Below are positions 18,101 through 28,097 of a stretch of 64,000 nucleotides of DNA, one piece after another; positions within the stretch are counted from its first letter, which is position 1; the number at the start of each line of letters is the position of its first letter. The notes beneath the pieces are model-generated. The model searched no databases. It saw only the letters and a program-made list of their open reading frames with translations, and was not told where the DNA came from. This stretch comes from Pelodera strongyloides. Taxonomy: Eukaryota; Nematoda; Chromadorea; Rhabditida; Rhabditidae. The position numbers and the translations under genes are program-made. Location of the stretch: NCBI GenBank assembly GCA_036852015.1, contig JAANDG010000273.1, positions 62,001 through 126,000 on the forward strand, in the 5' to 3' direction.

Positions 18101-21100
18101 GTCGAGAATTATTGCCATGTTTACCGTTTTCACCTGACAACATAGTCAGTTCTTTCTGCCACAAATAAAAGGAACAACTCTTTGAAAGAAACAAAAAGCT
18201 AATCATCATAAATCTGGACGTATCTTTTGACTTTGAGACCTACTAAATTCAAGTGTGGTATACACTTCACTATGACAAAAAATGAGTGTTGACGTTTGCA
18301 CTTAAAGGGATCGGCTCACCTTAAATCGTGTCTGTTTTTTTTGTTTCTTTATTTTCTATAAGGGATAATAAAAATTTGGAATACAAAAAGTAGTGTTATA
18401 TTTCAATACTCACGAAGATATTAGGTGATAATGTGGGGGATCGATCGGCCCGAAATGAAAAAGTGTTAATTGTCCCATACAAACAAGGCAGGACAATTAA
18501 CACTTTTTCATTTCGGGCCGATCGATCCACCACTTTATCACCTAATATCTTCGTGAGTATTGAAATATAACACTACTTTTTGTATTCCAATTTTTTATTA
18601 TCCCTTATAGAAAATAAAGAAACAAAAAAAACAGACACGATTTGAGATGAGCCGATCCCTTTAATAAGTCCTCGATTAGATACACCTTCAATAACACATT
18701 CGTTCACTAATGTCGCTCACCTCTCGTTCAAAGTCCTCTACTTGTCTGGCCTCTCTTGGGAAGCCTTCGAGGAAAAAGGCGCTAGCCCCTGGGTGTCTGC
18801 CCATTTCGGCTTTCACAAGTGCGAGTGCGAGATGATTGGGAATTAGTTCGCCTAAATAGCATAACATTAATCCCCTAAAGTTTCCCTAATTGACGATTGC
18901 GATTGAGGTGAAAGTACAAAGATGCCGTTTTTCAATCTTGTCTCAAATATAAGTGCAATAGTGATTTCACCTCTCAAATACTTGTCGTTGGCGTCCTTCC
19001 ACTCAGCATATTTGTCCTTATACTTGGCTAACGCGTTGCGGATCACGTCCGGCATGCAAATGTGCACGAGTCCCTGTTCAGCAAGTGAGTTGAAAACTCT
19101 TGCCGCATGACGGGTCTTTCCACCACCAGGTCCTCCTGAAAAAATAGCAATGATATTTTAAACTGCGAAACCAAGAACATAATAGGGGTGGTCCAGACGC
19201 TGACTACGTTTGTTTACAACAACATATCTTCATCGATTACATATCTTTATCTTTCAAACAAGTGCAAATCAAAATTAAACAAAAAAAAATATATTTACCT
19301 AACTAACTAGCCGATAACTAAAAAAAAATTTTTTGTTATAAATACGTGGAAAATAAATAGGTGGAACGCTTTGGCTAAATATCCCTACCCATGAATAGGA
19401 TGATTGGAACATCCGGGATCCGAGCGACCTCTGCAGCCTTGAGTACGGACGGAACCCTTTGTATCACCATAGGTGTCTCCGGCTTCTCAGGAGTGGACTT
19501 GACGTTGTCGACTGGTCCGGTATCCACGTCTTCTTCCTTTGAACTTTTAGGATCCTTCGGCTTTACTTTTTTCTTTTTAGTGCTAAACGAAAGCAAACTC
19601 CAAAAACGGACTATATGAAACAGTACAGAGGAAATGAAACCGAGGTATCTACATATTTCTTTCTTTATATTTTGTCTACAAGAAAACCCACTCGGCTTTG
19701 TTCTCCTTATTGTCATCTGTGCGAATCTGCCGTTGAGCGTCTAAAGATAGAGCTCGAAGTATTTCAAACAATTGCTGTTCAATTTATAGGATACACACAA
19801 CTCCAATGTCTTCTAGGAAGAATTCTTTATAAAAGTGAGTTGAAGTTTTGTGGTTATATTTTCTGAACTAAAAAACATAAGGGAGTAGTAAATTGCGAGG
19901 TTGGTAGAAACTGCAACATATAAAGGAAATTCTCGCAGGTGTTTTGCTCTCTCGTTCTTCAATAAGAATGAGCAGTTATTTGCGGTCGATTGCTTTGCGA
20001 GTCTTTTAGGGAACGGGACCGGGGCCCACGCATAATAGCTGGTATAGGAAGGGTGGGGCAATCAACGGTTGCCTTGAATACCTACAATTGAAGCTGGCCA
20101 TTTATACATAGCTGGTATAGGAAGGGTGGGGCAATCAACGGTTGCCTTGAATACCTACAATTGAAGCTGGCCATTTATACATATGGTCATGTTAAAGAAA
20201 GTCAAAATAAACACAAGTAAATAGACTATTTAAAGCAGCAACTCAATGACTGCATTCACGGATATTTGGGGTACCATGCACCTATGTATATAATATCCAT
20301 ACACAAAACATCTTATATGTTCATTGAAACATTTATCATACCCAATGCAAATAAGAGGGGGTGGCGCAGTGGCTAGCGCCTTGCTCCAGGCCACCGGTCG
20401 TTGGTTCGATCCCGGCCCGGAACCCCTCCACCTCACCAAAGGTGTAAAAATTGGTAGCTGGGTAAAACCGGCGGAGATAAATCGGCTTCCCGAGAAAATT
20501 GGCCTCCGGGAAGTTTAAAGGCCAGTTCGTTCGGCTTCAGAAATGAACCGGACCCCGGTGCACCGTTTCTGCGGATTCGGTTGATATAACCCGGTACTCT
20601 TTATCTTTTTTTATTTTTTAATGCAAATAAGTGGTTCGAAAAAGTCTATGTGCGAGGATTAGACATTAAAGAGTATGAGGGCAAGCTGCACTTGAAATAT
20701 TTTACCTTTGTGACATGTCGTCACCGAGCATCTACGTCTACTCATAGTTAAGAAAATCGTGAAAATTAGACAATTTCGGAGTAGGGTAGTGTGTTTGGGA
20801 TTTCAATAAAATCGTCGATAATACAGCAGACGAATGTTGTAAGTAAACCGAAGATAGCTGGTAATTGCACTTTGTGACAATATTCTTGAGCAACTTCCAA
20901 TGACATGCGACGACAATTATGTATGAAGCGTCATATCCATGTGAATGAGGTCTTTATTTGTTGTTGCTTAGACCCATACATATTCAACAACAATGTAAAA
21001 TACACGATTTTCTCAGAAAGGTTTTCAAGCCCCCTGTTCTGCACATAACTATGGAAAAAGTATATCAATGCCACACCGGTAATTTCACAGGAATATACAG

Positions 21101-21469
21101 CTTGCTGTCAGCAATCAAATTCGTACCCTTTAATTCTTTGCTGATAAACATATCCCAGGCGAGCTCCTGGTTCGGGTTACCACGTATTTGAGCGATTGCA
21201 TTTTCCAAGAACTCAAGCGGATCGTCTGGCTTCGTGTATATCAATCCAGTCATAAGCCCCTATAAAGGGAATCACATTTTCTTGGGTGAAAGAATAGAAC
21301 TGTGAGTAGTCGTAAGCATTGTAGCAGATAGCAAAAAAGGCGCATAGCGCATGTACCCTCATATTTTTGCTAAACGTCACAAACTAAGTCAAACAAAATA
21401 TGGCACTCTGACCTCAAACAGTTGTGGGATGGCATGCTCCTGCAGGTATGACTTTGCCTCGGCGCCCAT
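12154..21469 (-). CDS. two-domain adenylate (nucleoside monophosphate) kinase, AK5-like
   Basis: Exons in transcript order: 21413-21469, 21127-21259, 19389-19582, 18971-19135, 18721-18851, 17963-18133, 17705-17839, 17523-17613, 16943-17056, 16807-16848, 16674-16718, 16446-16523, 16205-16279, 16037-16134, 13455-13529, 13181-13297, 12975-13083, 12784-12902, 12154-12240; roughly 680-700 residues. The N-terminus ([23 protein letters not shown]) matches the dimerization/docking-like start of AK5-type kinases. Domain 1 has P-loop GGPGGGKT and EGFPRE; domain 2 has [15 protein letters not shown] and a lid with ERPDDAP. A Pro/Ala/Ser/Lys-rich linker made of small phase-1 exons joins them. Family members transfer phosphate between ATP and AMP or other NMPs. 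Exons 2 and 3 do not match in phase as drawn (1 out, 2 in), so a small exon in 19583-21126 or another donor is missing from this model. All other joins are in phase. Confidence 0.88.
14513..14520 (+). promoter_or_regulatory. TATA box of the collagen gene
   Basis: TATAAAAG stands about 240 bases before the collagen ATG in otherwise unremarkable intron sequence and is followed by a GC-rich stretch. Nematode collagen genes commonly have TATA promoters, so this is the likely core promoter. The pyrimidine tract and CAG just before the ATG (to about 14758) would fit a splice or spliced-leader acceptor. Confidence 0.55.
14762..15917 (+). CDS. cuticle collagen
   Basis: Three exons, 14762-14962, 15128-15349 and 15459-15917, join in phase to 293 residues. 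The N-terminus carries a hydrophobic segment (about residues 8-30, signal/anchor) followed by the conserved non-collagenous region with NKLM. A subtilisin-type processing site ARGKRQ lies near residue 78-81, then Cys residues (CQC and C), a first Gly-X-Y block of about ten triplets, an interruption containing two Cys, and a long second Gly-X-Y block of about 40 triplets. The tail has YCPCPSR. This is the classic architecture of nematode cuticle collagens, which are secreted by the hypodermis, cleaved and cross-linked through tyrosines and cysteines. The gene lies on the opposite strand inside an intron of the adenylate kinase gene. Other long frames over this gene are shadows of its repetitive codons. 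Confidence 0.95.
15933..15938 (+). terminator. polyadenylation signal of the collagen gene
   Basis: AATAAA occurs 16 bases after the stop codon, giving a very short 3' UTR. The next kinase exon on the minus strand begins only about 100 bases further on, so the collagen transcript is tightly confined to the intron. Confidence 0.7.
18302..18664. mobile_element. foldback/MITE-like inverted-repeat element
   Basis: Two near-identical inverted arms of about 174 bases (18302-18475 and 18491-18664) flank a 15-base loop. The outer ends read TTAAAGGGATCGG and the complement CCGATCCCTTTAA. A few mismatches and single-base gaps separate the arms. There is no coding capacity, so this is a non-autonomous foldback or MITE-type element inserted in an intron of the kinase gene. 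Whether the outer TTAA is a target duplication or part of the repeat cannot be told from one copy. Confidence 0.85.
20037..20182. repeat. 73-bp perfect tandem duplication
   Basis: The 73-base unit beginning AGCTGGTATAGG is present twice head to tail (20037-20109 and 20110-20182) with no mismatch that I can see, suggesting a recent duplication or an assembly artefact. It lies in the intron between kinase exons 2 and 3. Confidence 0.85.
20356..20619 (+). mobile_element. tRNA-derived SINE with target-site duplication
   Basis: The element starts with a tRNA-like head: an A-box-like TGGCGCAGTGG and a B box GGTTCGATCCC, with a partial acceptor stem (GAGGGG against CCCCTC). A tRNA-unrelated body follows and the 3' end is T-rich. 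It is bounded by a perfect 12-base direct repeat, AATGCAAATAAG, at 20344-20355 and 20620-20631, the expected target-site duplication of LINE-mobilised SINEs. It sits in an intron of the minus-strand kinase gene, in reverse orientation to it. Confidence 0.82.
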
Positions 21470-22192
21470 TGATGTTCTAATGAATTATTCTGTAACGGGA
21501 GCTTCTAATTCAGAACCAAGCCGCTTGATCCCAACCGAATATTTTCAGTGGCGTTGAGCTACTGAATATGTGTACATACATTGAAAATATAACGAAAAAA
21601 TTTGATGTAAAACGAACACCAAAATCACCTGCTGTATTCAGGCTACGCCAAACAACATGCTACACACATGATGCACTTGTTAAAATTTTTTATGGGAAAA
21701 AAAATTAATTCGAAGAAGAATGCCGTGGTAGGAAAATCGAAGAAAGGATATTAGTAATGGTAGGCAAGGAGTGTGTTAATTGAAAGAAGGAGATTAGAGA
21801 TGTGTGCGATTAATTCATCCAGTAACCATGGACGCCTCAAGATCACCGACAAAAGATGGGTTTCCTAAATATCAGCTGGATAATAATCAGAAAATTTACG
21901 TTATGCGTTATTTTTTAGTAATCACCTGCGTCACACCGGAAATGCAATAACAAACTGTTGATTCTTTTCCACTTTTCGAACCCAATATATCATTATATAT
22001 TCTTAAGCAAGAAGCGGTGTTCAATTATAACAATTATAGATCATTTTCGGAATTTATGATTTTCGGTTAATACTACTAATCGTATTATGGCTAAAGCAAG
22101 AAAGCTACCTTGGTTTCACACATCATACTATATGAGAAGATTAAGTACAAATTATGTGTTATAAAAGAGTGTAGGTGAGGACAATACCCTGA

Positions 22193-22212
22193 GCCTAAGC
22201 CTAAGCCTAAGA
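22193..22212 (-). repeat. interstitial telomeric repeat
   Basis: GCCTAA occurs three times in tandem plus a partial unit, the complement of TTAGGC, the nematode telomere repeat. It is too short to be a telomere and lies in intergenic DNA. Confidence 0.75.
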
Positions 22213-22837
22213 TCAGACGAAGCGGATCTCAATATCTGAGGTGCAAATTTTAAAGATGAGGATATTTTTTTTACGCATCTCGCTTATTGATGGATCGCAC
22301 GAATAGACGTTAATTGGAGGAAGAAAATATTGCCACTGAAGAAAATTACATAATGACTCTCTAATTAACACCAACAGAACGCTAGTGAAATATAAACCGT
22401 CTTAAGTGCACTTAAGAAACAAACGGCTTATATTATTTTATGTACCATGTTTGTTTTGAAAAAATACACCCCATAATACATTTCACTGTTGTTTATCTGG
22501 GATCGCCTTCAACATAATGATAGGTTTTGAAAACCAGCGATGAAACGCACTAGACCGAGGAACAACATAACAATACAAAAAAAAAGAAACACAAACAACA
22601 CAGAATAAGCAAGTAAAGAACCGTCTGAGGAGAACGGAAATAGCTAAATATTACACAAGCCAAGTTCTGTGAATAAAGCATATTAAAACCATATATTCGG
22701 TATACTGAGAAAATAACTATGTAAATGAAAGTGTGCATTCGTTGTTCGTTTCTTTAAACTGGAAGCAATGGAAACTGATTGTGAGTTAACTGTACCTTAA
22801 TGTGTTACAAACCAACAACTCTGAAATGGGACTATCC

Positions 22838-22912
22838 TGTATTAATATACAAGATCTTAAATGCGCTTAAGAAACAAATGGCGTATATGATATCTTGTAT
22901 TAATATACAAGA
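22838..22912. repeat. short direct repeats
   Basis: TGTATTAATATACAAGAT occurs twice about 56 bases apart. Between them is a string, CGCTTAAGAAACAAATGGC, that resembles another at about 22409-22430. Probably remains of a dispersed repeat. Confidence 0.55.
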
Positions 22913-24570
22913 TACTCTTAGTATTATGTATATAATTTCCTGCACTCTGAAATAGAGACTTCGTTTCTCTGTATGAACTTGAGTGTGACCCTCTACCGGA
23001 TGTAATTTGTTACCCTTGACTAAGTTGGCCACAAATGCCTTAATGTGCCTTCTTTATGGAAAAGTTAACTGCTACCGGTAATCTGCTACTAGTTCCTGAA
23101 TTAATCACACTAAAACACAACTTAATTGAGTACATTCAATGATCTATAAAGGCAACGCTAGAACAAGCAACCTTCCACAAACACACAAACCTAAGGTGCA
23201 TGTAATAGCATGACGAATACCGCAAACTAATTCCCACAAAGACGTTTTAGTGGGTGCATTTTGCAAAAGCTATCCATTTTCTAAGAAAGACAAAAATTTG
23301 CCAGATCCTCAAAAAAATCACATAGGCAAAACAGGGTTGCTGTGGTAACTGCCACATATGAGACTTATTTCATTAGATTAGAGGTGATTCGGCAAAAGTT
23401 AAATGTGTGAGACTAATGCGTTGATTACGCGCACGGGACACATTGACAGAAATAAGATATTGTGCGGGATTTATTCTCAAGGTAAATATATTGTAGGCAG
23501 CAAAAATCATATGCACTAATGGCATCAGAAAAGGAAAAGACAACCTAAATATAGGAAATAAACTGAACATTCCCTGACGCCCTGAAAATACTACCATGTG
23601 CTCTGAAAACTTCCATAAAACACTGCTTGCTTATTAGCCAAACATCCCCTTTGCACGAAAGGTGAACAATATATATAATATGTATTCTAATATTGGTTCA
23701 GAAACGTGTCTGCTGGGAATCGTGCGGTTACCAGTGAATACCAAGTGCATCGGTACTTCTTCATAGTCCTTTCATTTTCCGATTTTTTTTCATGGTTATC
23801 GTTTCTGTTCTTAGCCGTAGTATTTCGTGCTGTTCATTACGTGAGCTCTGTATATTTACACCACTTGCGCACTCACAAAACAATACTATTACATTTTATT
23901 CCAATAATTCAAAGACCACAAAAGCACAGTAAGCTACACCAGGAAATACACATCTGATGTTAGAATAAAGAGAATGAAAAAACCAGAATTTTTTTGATAT
24001 TTCAAACGGAATACACTCAACGATCGATAAAATAATTTGTTATAAAGACAAGGACAAATATTTTCTAACCAAGCTCAAAAACTGACAATAATAAGAAGAC
24101 GAAAAACGAAAAGAAGCGATCACAACGATTCTTGGAGTGTATATTCTTCGACTATATTTGTGAGAGGGAAATAACTTATAAATGTCAGAGACGAAATGTT
24201 TCATATACAGAATTCTCTAACAGTTTGTTCTGAATGATTATGGCTTTACGATATAATCTGTAAAAATCCACGGTCGAAAGGAAAGTTGGGAGATAAAGAT
24301 TGGGTTGCAATACATTTGCCGACAATACACGTAGACAGGGACAGGCGGAAATTACTTTTTCTTTTGAAAGCTTAGCGACCATTAATTGTTTAGCAATATG
24401 CAGACAATTATGGATATGAATGCAAAATGGATCTCATACTTGCTCAGGACCAGCTCTAAAGGGAATTTGTTTCAGAAAACGCAAAGGGCGGGTCACCCTT
24501 GCGCGTTAGTTATTATACCAATTAAAGATTAAAGAAACTGATAACAATGAATATCCGAATCAGGTGATGC

Positions 24571-27500
24571 TTAGTGCATGGGCGACTTGGCCTCTTCATT
24601 GCCGGGAGTTGTAGCATTGGATGTGTTTCCATTACGTGCTGCTCCAGCCAGATGGTCGATAGACGTCGAAGCAGCCATCTTGGCCTGAAATTTAACAAGT
24701 TCACAATAAAGTATACGGGGGATTAAAGGGTAAGTCTTGAAAACGCAGACCTAAGGCGATCTGAATTTGCCCATACGATATGATAAATATTTGGAAAGCA
24801 CGAAGAAGAGCGCCACCACGCCCTCGACAATTATGAACAATTACAGGTAATTGTTTCCCTACACGATTAGAAATATCTAATAATAAAGATGATGAAATTT
24901 TATATTTTATCTATGGCTTAGAATCATAACAACGGTTATATAAATTATAATTGTAAGGTAAAAAATGGGATGACCTGTGTACTTACACTGTTGTAAGCAG
25001 TGCCAATCTTGCTCTCGAAGCTCTTGAACAGGCTGCTGTTCCTCATGTCGTTCCACTTGTGTTTGACTGTATCGGCTGTGGCGGTGGCCACTTCCTGGGT
25101 CTTCTGGTAACTGAAACGAAATTTGGTTTACGATGAGATTCACACTGAACGATTAGGCATCCTCTCCTTAACTACCGAGACCATGACTAACAAGCCTCCC
25201 TCGCATAAAAATTTACGTTCTGCTACAGCTTTTTAAAACGGACATATGGAAATCTTCTATAAAGCATGACTTCACGTGTAACCTATTGAAAAATATTTCT
25301 GTAAAACGAACAAATTGGATGAGTAAATAATATAGCAACCGCTGTGCAAACACGGCAGCATTCAGGATATTCGTGCGAAATTGTTGTGAAATGAAAATAC
25401 AACAGAATACTTCTCATGAATAATGTTATCAGACAACTTGTGCACAGGAACCAGTGCGATGCTTATAAAATAATACAACAATCCATATTCAGACGATAAA
25501 TGGAATCACTGAAACACAGACTGTTGAGGCTCGATAACGATACCTAAATATAATCGAATATAAAATGTAAACAACGTACGCCTCGGACTCGGTGACTCCC
25601 TTGAGTGTCTTGTTGATATCTTGGGAGAGCTCAGTCAGGGGACTGAGACCGAGTTTCCTCTTCAGTTCGGCAGCATGTTTCTGACGGGCAATGAGCACCT
25701 GCTTCAGGGTGACGATCTCATCTTCGGTCTGCAAAGAACTGATCATACAGAACAAAAACAGTACACTGTTGTAGATATGGCATACTACAGAGAAGCACAA
25801 CAGCCTGACCAAGCAAATGCAAAGCTCATTTCTCAGGTAAATTGTTGGTTGTAAAATACCACATCTAACGGGATTCAACAACGTTTTTATTGTTTGGGAT
25901 AACAAGTGCAAGTGGAAAGACAATCGTGACCAATGAAATGTATCGAACTAGAAAGTCAATAAAGCGAAATAAAATGAAAGATAAAATCCAAGCACTCACC
26001 TTCTGGAGTTCTTCTTTGAGTAACTCCTTTTCAGCATCGCTCAGGGGGACTCCCTCGTTACCAAAAGCGGTTTCAGCTTCTAAATATTTATATGGACGTG
26101 AACAGTGAAAATCAAAGAGTATTTCAAGTTTTCCCCTGTATGTTTCAACTAAGTGGATCGAATAAAAGTCACTACTCGGTTGATTTGAGGGCGATTCCTT
26201 TCTGACAAACTCCTGTGGTTTTGGCTCTTCGTTAATTACGACTGCATCATTATCCGAGTCAGTGTCCTTCTCGAGTTCTTTCGCGAAATCATCCACAACC
26301 TGGGTGTTGCCCCCGGACGGTTTGACCAATTCTTTCTTTTCAGAACCGTTCCCTCCCTTCTTCTTTGGTGGCATTCTCTAAGGAGCATTTGTGATAGACG
26401 CAGAACAGGATGTATATTGGAAGCGACGAAGAAAAGAACAACGAAAAGGTAACTAAACTTTAAAGGGTATGGGCTGTTTTTTTAAATGCTATGTTTTGAA
26501 ATTAGTGACGAGATTTCACTGGGAGCGGCAAGGAAGAGATCAAAAATTCAAGCATTTTAAACAAAGGTGGTACTTTTTTGTTGTCGATGATTGTCATTTG
26601 TTACGCCAGAACATTACAAACTAATTTAAAGTTCCGCTTCACATGAACCAATTTATTAATGAAAACAAGAGAGGGGATAGCTTGATAGAATCAAAAAGAG
26701 ACGTTGTGAGCTGTTAACAGTTGATAAGAAATGAAATAGACATGGTACGAAAAGCGGTTTTTGCAAAGATTTCCAATAATGCGGCTTTTGCGATTGTATT
26801 GTTATGTCCGTGTAAAGGGTACAGACTATGCAGTTTATTACTTTGTACAGAGGCGTGTTGGAGTTTAACCAAAATTATATTCTGCTATGAATTTATGGTA
26901 CTAGAGCTCAACGGATCTACCTTTCAAAAGACGCCTTAAAATATCAAAAATTGTCGAACAAATTTTCCGTTCTGCGTTATGTTTAAAACTTTTCTAGTTT
27001 GTGATTCATAAATCAATAGGAAGCCAAACAAGGTACTCAGAAAAAGGAAAACTATTTCATGCAACGTATGAAAGCAGCATATCGGACAATAAGGAATGAT
27101 GCAAAATTGCTTGGGAATTGCCGGATTCATCGCTAAGCGTATATCATAGTCATATAAATAATTGGTAGAAGGAACAGGTAAATTGGTTTTTGTTACTCAA
27201 AATTGTATTCTGCAAGTGGGAAGATGACAAGCCAAGACAAATCACAACAACTCTTAGAGAAATGTAAAAATAGCTTCTAACAATACGGATAAATCGATTT
27301 GATCAATCGATATTTTGGTATACTTGATTTGGGGATGTGCTGTTGGCGAGCCACACAGTCACACACAAACGAGTGACCCCCGACTATCTGCGCTCTCTAA
27401 CAAACACAAACAATTTCTGGTGCTCTGACCGCCATCGCGGTTCCTTTCAGCGTTGAATGAACGGAAATTACGTGGCTTCAGCAATATTTGTAGTTGCCAT

Positions 27501-28076
27501 CGGGAACCATAAAGTTTAAAAAGGATAGGTGGCTCCAGTGATCAAAGTGTAGCCAAGGTCCTAGACGACAAGAGGTAAAAATAATTAATATGAAAATAGA
27601 TTGTACTATTAACTATGCGTGAGTCGTATGGTCCTCTAGGGGACAACTCAAAACCAAAATAGACATGAAAATGTGACACAAGCCGTAACTTGTCACAGAT
27701 TTGAAATGAGAATTGTTACTCTCTTGAGAAAAGAGTGGTTGTCCTGACTGTGAGCTTCTACTGACAGCACTGGAGTACGTTACAATTTTTAAGTTTAAAC
27801 ATTTTTCATTTGTCCCATCTGATCTAAATATTTTGTTCTCGAATAATCGTAAGCAAAATCTTCACAGTGGGAGAGAGAATTGAGGTCAAAGCAATGCAAC
27901 AAAACGATGCTCGAAAATAGAAATGAGCCATGGACGAAAACAAAAACGTCGTTACTCAAGAGGAAAACTAGTTTTTGTTTCTCTGTAAAGGTACTTGAAA
28001 CGTTTTCATATAATTATGGCTTCAGCCCAAAAATATCACATTTCATTTGCTCACCTTCAATTCCAGGGGTTGCCAT
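24571..28076 (-). CDS. tumour protein D52 (TPD52) family protein, two alternative first exons
   Basis: Five exons of the main model, 26176-26374, 26000-26079, 25580-25728, 24987-25110 and 24571-24684, join in phase to 221 residues. The first exon encodes a Lys/Glu/Asp-rich start (MPPKKKGG). An alternative first exon (coding 28055-28076, MATPGIE) ends in the same phase and can join the second exon. The shared part has the TPD52 coiled coil (about residues 75-130, EKELLKEEL to ARQKHAAELKRKLG) followed by the family's conserved KGVTESEAYQKTQE, KWNDMRNS and FKSFESKIGTAYN motifs. Family members are small coiled-coil adaptors that self-associate and act in vesicle traffic and secretion. The open frame also reads through the first intron at 26080-26175, but that stretch does not look conserved and has a good TTTAG acceptor, so I treat it as intron. 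Confidence 0.9.
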
Positions 28077-28097
28077 GATTTCTTGAACAACTTGACT
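28055..28097 (-). CDS. alternative first coding exon of the TPD52 gene
   Basis: The exon is bounded upstream by CTTTTTCAG (intron or spliced-leader acceptor) and downstream by GTGAGC. ATG at 28076 gives MATPGIE plus one base, exactly the phase needed for the second TPD52 exon. It lies about 1.7 kb upstream of the other first exon, so it implies a second promoter. Confidence 0.65.

Larger units (their letters stand above)
21470..24570. other. intergenic region between the kinase and TPD52 genes
   Basis: About 3.1 kb with no supported gene. It holds the promoter side of the kinase gene, an interstitial telomere-like repeat near 22193-22212, a 16-base perfect palindrome near 22401 and short direct repeats near 22838-22912. 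Confidence 0.5.

Noticed and set aside
20356..20430. Functional tRNA gene
   Set aside because: A and B boxes are present but the anticodon and T stems do not pair and a flanking 12-base duplication encloses a longer element, so it is a SINE head.
20230..20439. 69-codon minus-strand ORF ([17 protein letters not shown])
   Set aside because: It is the reverse reading of the SINE head, not a gene.
26080..26175. Read-through coding of the first TPD52 intron
   Set aside because: The frame stays open, but the stretch is unlike the family, has a TATTTAG acceptor, and splicing it out gives a frame shared with the alternative first exon.
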